Source: Rhodamnia argentea
Lineage: Eukaryota; Streptophyta; Magnoliopsida; Myrtales; Myrtaceae
DNA: 64,000 bases
NCBI RefSeq assembly: GCF_020921035.1
Contig: NC_063156.1
Location: forward strand, 29,870,283 to 29,934,282
Direction: 5' to 3'
Under the pieces are notes generated by a model, which was not told the DNA's origin, did not search any database, and saw nothing but the letters and a program-made list of their open reading frames with translations. Numbering within the stretch: the stretch's first letter is position 1; each line of letters starts with the position of its first letter. Below, one piece after another: positions 58,619 through 64,000 of this stretch. A program made the position numbers and the translations under genes.

Positions 58619-61435
58619 TCATTCTCGCAAAACAAATGATCCTTCTATACTCTTCTCCATGGACTGCGGAAGAGGAAACTTCAGAGAGAACACATCACTG
58701 AAGCTTGAGGCCGGAGCATGCTTAAACTCGTATGGACCACTCTTGGGTCCCCAAACCTGTAACAAACATGATTTTATAGCATTACATCTCGCTGTATGAA
58801 GCAACCTCGCTTCGTCTTTTATTGTCAGATCAAGTTATGGAGATAAGTGCGGAGGCTGAAAGAACTAACCTGCTGTCCATCCTCATCGTATCCCCTCTCC
58901 CAAAAATGTAATTCATGGTTCTTCAAAATTGCAAGTTCAGATGTACAGTAGGCTGCCCCATTCTGCCAAAAGAGGCAAGAAACCATCACATGATATGATA
59001 GGTCAGAGTTTAGAAAAAGAAACAATAGAATACAAAAATGCATTACTGTGTTGAGACACATCCTAAAGCTAAGGGTATCAATGGAATGTATGTTGTGGAA
59101 AGACATACCCATGAATTAGGGAACCCGCCGGGTGAAGTCGAACCTTCATATAAGCAACGCTTTCCACGATCACAACGCTTGAGATATATTGTTGTCAAGT
59201 GCTCTGCAACATCCTGTGGATAGTCTAAGCAAGTCAACCGTGAACCATCATTTGCCAGATAACAACCATTTCAGCATAAACAACACGATGCCTACAATGG
59301 ATTCTTTCTGCCAAAAGTGGCATCTTCGCAAAATTGTCAGCTGCTGCTAATAAGTTGAAGGAACAAAAACATCCTGAATATCAAATGTTGGTGGAGAAGC
59401 ATCGACCAGAATCAACAAACCAATCTACTTTTCCATTTAAAATTCGACCTAACACAATGATGCAGAAGGGCCGAATGAGTAGAAAACTGATGCTATAGCA
59501 CCATTCGGCAGTATATGAGCATCAGTGGTACCACGAGAGACCCAGTATGCTCAGGGACCAATACAACTAAGCTTTTAGTATATTTCCAAACCTCCATCGT
59601 ATAAGCGATAAGTCAAGCCACTCAAGCCTCACTATGTCTCCTTGTAAACATAAGGTACATAGAGCATGGTTTGAGATCACAGCCAGGTTTGAGAAAATGA
59701 GTGGCATTTAAATGGAGAAAGAAGAAACTAGACCAGGAAAGATGAGAATAGACGTGGTTCCTAACCAAGTTTAATGTAGAGAAATCAGCTCTCTAGAATC
59801 ATCAGGGTAGAGTTTAACAAAGAATTATTCTTTCTGCTTCACTAATTTGTGACTTCCAGAAATCCCATGAAGTTTGTGTTTCCATCTTGGTCCAAAGATG
59901 TGAACTTCATGAATAGATCTGCTCATCATCTAACAGATGATCTCAACTATCATGTAGTAGGAAGTGCTGCTTTTCTCCATAGAATCATTTGGTTAAGACT
60001 CGAGTTTGCTGGCTTCTTAGAAAAGCAAAGGAGATGAGGGCATGAAACGGATATCCAGAGGTGTGTCCAAGGTGTCGGCACAAATTTGACCAAATCGAAT
60101 GATAGGATCCCTAGGTTACCACCCAACTTGACTCATCGATGCTGGTAGCATTTGCGGAAGGATTCAGGGCCTCAAAAGAATAGCCACGGCAAAAAGTAAT
60201 TCACAACTAACAACATAGGAGACACTGGATGCAGAAAATCAAAGTAGTATGAGTCACTCTGCCTATCAAGAATTGAGGGAGAAAATAGATATACAGACGA
60301 AGGAAGCGGTGGGTGCTAGGGTAGCAACAAGACCAAGAGGGCTACTGAGTTGAAAATTGGAGCTTGGTTGTAATAACTCAATGTGCTTCCCTCTGAAAGC
60401 TCAAAATAATTTGTGCAAGCAACAGATAAAATGAACTGAATGCATAGGGGGATCCAGTTCGTAAAATTTAGGGGTCTTATGATAATTGCTAGAAAGCAAA
60501 GGAAGACTTACGCCGATAACTTCGTCGGGTTGCGGCCTCTGGTCCTTTGGACGATCACAGAAGTTCTTATACTCTTCCATGTCTCTGATGGCAAATGAAC
60601 TAACCTGTCACAACTCACAGGTACGTTTGCGCAGAGATGATTGGTTCTGGTCAAGTTAAGAAGTAAGGAGAAGGAAGGAGAGAATCAAAATACCTCAACA
60701 TCACACTTCAACTCTTTGGGACAGGGTTTCACCAACAGAAACCTCTGCGACCAGGCAGCCGTTAGATAGTTGATGAAGAGGCAAGAGGAGTATCTATCTA
60801 TTGTCACAGAAAGAGAAACTGTGGGATGGTGGGGGTAGGATTACCTGGCGAAAGGGCTTCTGGGGAGTTCTCCAGAACGCCTGAGGCAGAGACGAGGATC
60901 AAATACAGCACAGCACAAGCGAACAATGCAACAAAAGGGAATGCATTTGGAGGGTTGGGGTAAAGAAGAAGAAGAACCTGTTCGAAATACATGACCCTTG
61001 AGCCGTCCACCATCTCAGCGGCGGGGCACGTTAGTAATCTGGATGCAACAAAAGTAGATTTCGGTGACAAAGCCCGAAGAAAAGGCGAGGTAAAGACGAA
61101 TTGTGATCTGATCAATCAACAGACCTGATGTTAAAGTAATTATCGGGATCTCTGGCGGCTTGCTCCTTGGAGAACTGGTACACAGGACGAGACTCAGAGT
61201 GCGATGATTCACTTCACTTCACCCCAAAAACACAAAAGGGGTTGGGGGGAAAAGGAAGAGAAAACGATACCTTCTCGCCGGAGAGGGAGTGAGAGACGAA
61301 GCGGGCGTGGTCCCATCGAGTGGTGGACTTGGTAAGACGGCGGAGGAGCAGAGCGCCTCCCGCCACCAGCAACGCCTTGACGACCACTCCCCTTGCCGCC
61401 TTGCTCCACCCCTTGCCGTCCGTCTCCGAACTCAT
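58619..61435 (-). CDS. CRL: CRUMPLED LEAF (CRL) plastid envelope protein, DUF1001/CpcT-like lyase fold
   Basis: Outer-envelope plastid protein needed for plastid division and normal leaf development. It is annotated as a chromophore lyase from its resemblance to cyanobacterial CpcT/CpeT bilin lyases. Nine exons were placed: 61271-61435, 61125-61174, 60978-61038, 60845-60880, 60694-60744, 60512-60604, 59109-59213, 58870-58962 and 58619-58756. They total 792 nt (263 aa), in phase with GT/AG sites. An N-terminal hydrophobic anchor (about 12-32, GVVVKALLVAGGALLLRRL) is followed by family blocks: FSKEQAARDPDNYFNI, CPAAEMVDGSRVMYFEQAFW, RTPQKPFRQRFLLVKPCPKE, CDRPKDQRPQPDEVIGDVAE, RGKRCLYEGSTSPGGFPNSW and NGAAYCTSELAILKNHELHF. 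The 1.3-kb intron 59214-60511 is unusually long beside the others. No defects are seen. Confidence 0.95.
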
Positions 61436-62152
61436 CTGCTTTCCTTCTTATGCGATGCTGATGGACTTCACACTCTCTCCCCACCTCCTCATCTTTTTTT
61501 CTGTGTCTCCGTCTTAACAAAAGACGAAAGAAAGAAAGAAAGTCTTTGTGAGGCCAGTGTTAATCCCTCCGCCTCCCGGTCCACATCCCCAGTCAAAATT
61601 CGATTTTTAGTGCAATTTTGGATCTTACCGAATGCCACTGAGTATAATCCTATATTATATTTGCTTCTGAAACTAATCTGTTGTGCCTTGATGATTTTGT
61701 GTTGAATTCAAACGATAATTCTGGATATGAAAGTAAAGGTTTCATCTTTCAATATACTGTTTCCATATTTCCACGAGAGCTGATCAGCTTATAGTTACGT
61801 CGCAGGATGTGGCTTTACACGATGACTTCAAGTTTACATATACAATGGTTTATGTCTACAATCCAAATGTCCTCTCCTAGGACCAGATGGTTTATCACTA
61901 TTTATCTGAGGGTCTTGAGTTCTAATCTTGTCTTTTGCCAGCTGTGACTCAAGGATGCAGATAATAATCAATCACTCTTAGAAATTTGGCGCACATACTT
62001 AATATCTTCGATATAAAAATCTCAACTTTGATTGAAATTGAAAAGACCCCTTCTGTGATGTCCGCAATGGGGTTTACTGGAGACGCAAATCCAATCGAAA
62101 TTAGCCACAAACTGCACCGCACCATGATTGGTTTCTTGGAGCAAGCAAAACT

Positions 62153-62196
<44 letters not shown>

Positions 62197-62596
62197 GTAT
62201 TTACTTCGTGTTCAAACATCGGGTCGAACTGCCCTTGTTTTTGGCGTAAGGAAATCTTATCTCATCAAGATCAGGAAAATCATTCAAAGTAACTACCTAT
62301 ATTATATGTCAAAAGACAAATCTTCGACAACAGTTAGCGAGTGAAGGGAAGTCCTACTCCCCGTCTGATTCATATGTTGCTTGAGCCCAGCTGATCGTTG
62401 AGGAGATGGCCTCAAAGTGTCGCCCAAGGTAATGTTCACCAAACCTACCCTTTCACTGAAATCCCAAGTTTTTCGTGTGCCCACCAAAGGATAATAGATG
62501 CCAGTGCTCTATCATCTCTTCTCACAGCTAGGCATATCTGTGATTCCGGTTTTGTTCTTCTTATTCAAAAACCTTCCAACACGAGGCTTCACAGCT
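61436..62596. other. CRL promoter and spacer
   Basis: AT-rich spacer between CRL and the short-chain dehydrogenase, with a GA microsatellite near 62154. Nothing gene-like was found. Confidence 0.45.
62154..62194. repeat. (GA)n microsatellite
   Basis: About twenty perfect GA units. It is intergenic, not in a visible leader. Confidence 0.9.
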
Positions 62597-63724
62597 TTAA
62601 AAGCTAACCTCACGTCTCTCCGCAAAGAATTTCCCAGTCACTGCCTGATCTGGGAGAAGCGCTAGCCACACTCCCGTGTCTGCCCCATCCTCCACTGAAA
62701 TGTTCCCAGCCCAACCGGTCATAGCAGTCTTCACCCATCCCGGGCAATAACAATTGACATATATCTTCTCCCCTTCAGGCCGGTCGGACAGTATCTTTGC
62801 CATCAGTCTTGTGTAGGCATTAACTGCGAGTTTGGATACTGAGTAGTCCGTAAAAGTTTGTGGCCACCCACCCGATGTCCACGTTCCATCATCTACTTGT
62901 TGTAGGAAAGTGGCAACTGTTCTATCTATGAGTTCCTCTGTAAGCGTGTCCAAGTCACCCAGCTTTCGTCTCAGATTCAAGTCCTCGATCCTCTGTCAAA
63001 AGTCAAAATTAACCACACACTAAATAGATAGACATGTAAATCTTCGAGGCAATGAACAATAAATTTGGAGTGTTAAACAATTGCACATCGCTTGGTTAGG
63101 GTTTATAAGGGCATCATCTTCATGTGATCTTCCTCCTCTTAACAGTATTAAGCTTTTGATTTAGAGTTTCCGACATATTACTAGGATATTTCACTCCCCG
63201 TTCTCAACTGCACGTGCATTTTCATGCGCTGAGGATTTCTAACACTGAGGATGAGACATTGAACTTCCTTTCCAATGTCGGATGCTTATATACCCTGTAT
63301 CATAATAATTCTTAGTACCCTTAAATGTCATTGAGGTGGAACTGCTACATGATAAGGACTAGGACAACTAATAGATGGACGAATACAGATTAAAAAAGAA
63401 CAGGATCCTATGTGGATCGGAAGATTATCAGATACTTGAAAATGAAATCACAACATAAAGATCATCCTGCCCATCAAAGAACCATCTTTTGCCTTTCCAT
63501 TTTGTCAGGAGGAGGAGGAGTCTACTTACATTTCTTCTTCCACCTAGTTTTCCCAGACGAGAGCTCACATTAACAATACGAGCGCCTGCAGCAGAAGGTC
63601 TCATCAAGGGGATCATGGCTTTTATCATGTTTTTGGTGCCATAGTAGTTGGTGGCCACAACCATATGAGCAGATTCGACGGAGTTGTCCGACCCAACATT
63701 GAAGTTGACACCTGCATTATTTAC
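62597..63724 (-). CDS. Short-chain dehydrogenase/reductase, neomenthol dehydrogenase/salutaridine reductase-like, 3' part
   Basis: NADPH-dependent carbonyl reductase of the plant SDR114C type. The exact substrate cannot be told. Two exons are visible, 63530-63724 and 62597-62992 (stop 62597-62599), encoding the last 196 residues. Motifs: VNNAGVNF (the NNAG motif of the Rossmann fold), NYYGTKNMIKAMIPLMRPS, ARIVNVSSRLGKL with the catalytic Ser, YSVSKLAVNAYTRLMAK with the YxxxK catalytic Tyr and Lys, and NCYCPGWVKTAMTGWAG. The GxxxGxG cofactor motif belongs to upstream exons on this strand beyond base 64000; 63725-64000 looks like intron. The visible part shows no defects. Confidence 0.88.
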
Positions 63725-64000
63725 CTGGAGGCAGAAAATCAGCTTCACTTCCGCAGGTAAAGTAATAAATGGCTATGGTTATCCTACTCTCAATAACGTT
63801 CTTCCTGCAAGAGCAGAGAGCATCCATCCCCACTAGTCCCGATTCAATCAAGAGCTATCCTATTAAGGATGTTCCAAACTTCCCCGGGTAAAAGGAAATA
63901 AGATAGTATTCGAAGCAATGTCAATGGATCAAAAGCAATCAGGGTAAAGATTTCTTTTTCATTTTTTTTTTTTTGGGCGGTGAATAGGACAGAAAGAAAA
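63725..64000 (-). other. Probable intron of the SDR gene
   Basis: An acceptor site lies directly before GTAAATAATGCAGG of the exon ending at 63724. No SDR N-terminal sequence appears up to the window edge, so the first exon lies outside. Poly-T near 63958-63974. Confidence 0.5.

Noticed and set aside
1-64000. CRISPR arrays, operons, phage genes, tRNA or rRNA genes
   Set aside because: The window is plant nuclear DNA. No regularly spaced repeat array or cloverleaf/rRNA signature was noticed by eye, though a tRNA scan was not possible.

Overview
This window looks like nuclear DNA from a dicot, probably a woody rosid. The spliced protein genes, AT-rich spacers, GA/CT microsatellite leaders and many small inverted-repeat elements all point to a plant. 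A compact 360-residue LEAFY protein and the style of the repeats suggest Myrtales (a Eucalyptus-like plant), but that is inference. No organellar, bacterial or CRISPR sequence was seen.

Layout, left to right. ARF2-type auxin response factor on the minus strand (1186-6172, 14 coding exons, 819 aa), with a drifted copy of the TAS3 tasiR-ARF target site. Repeat-rich spacer with a Mutator-like MITE (8385-8832) and a Harbinger-like MITE carrying GC-rich cargo (10959-11751). A long single-exon P-class PPR gene on plus (12660-15887). A decaying GH38 alpha-mannosidase gene on minus (18392-26316). A hAT-like element (26351-27041). The CENP-S/MHF1 histone-fold gene on plus (28191-29299). Two adjacent MITEs (29900-30400 and 30421-31191). 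A group X ERF transcription factor on minus (34393-35428). More inverted-repeat elements (36014-36632 and 38935-39778). LEAFY/FLORICAULA on minus (42067-43333). A young Copia element with matching LTRs and a 5-bp target duplication (44152-49056). A much older Copia fossil (about 49565-52605) that was itself hit by a 1.26-kb long-TIR element (50486-51741). IRX10-like xylan xylosyltransferase on plus (53347-55746). A chloroplast rubredoxin-like membrane protein on plus (56591-57879). CRUMPLED LEAF (CRL) on minus (58619-61435). The 3' part of a short-chain dehydrogenase on minus (62597-63724, running off the right edge).

The intact genes are unrelated housekeeping or developmental loci: auxin response, floral identity, organelle RNA processing, cross-link repair, secondary-wall xylan, and plastid redox and division. 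They do not form a pathway cluster. Exon junctions for eight multi-exon genes were placed by GT/AG sites and reading phase. Seven are complete in the window, and each sums to a whole number of codons; the eighth, the SDR, is partial.

No new multi-gene system was found. The most informative signals are the layered transposon history beside LEAFY, paired MITE copies with clear target duplications, the weakened tasiR-ARF site in ARF2, the extra residue in the LEAFY DNA-binding domain, and the pattern of damage in the mannosidase gene.
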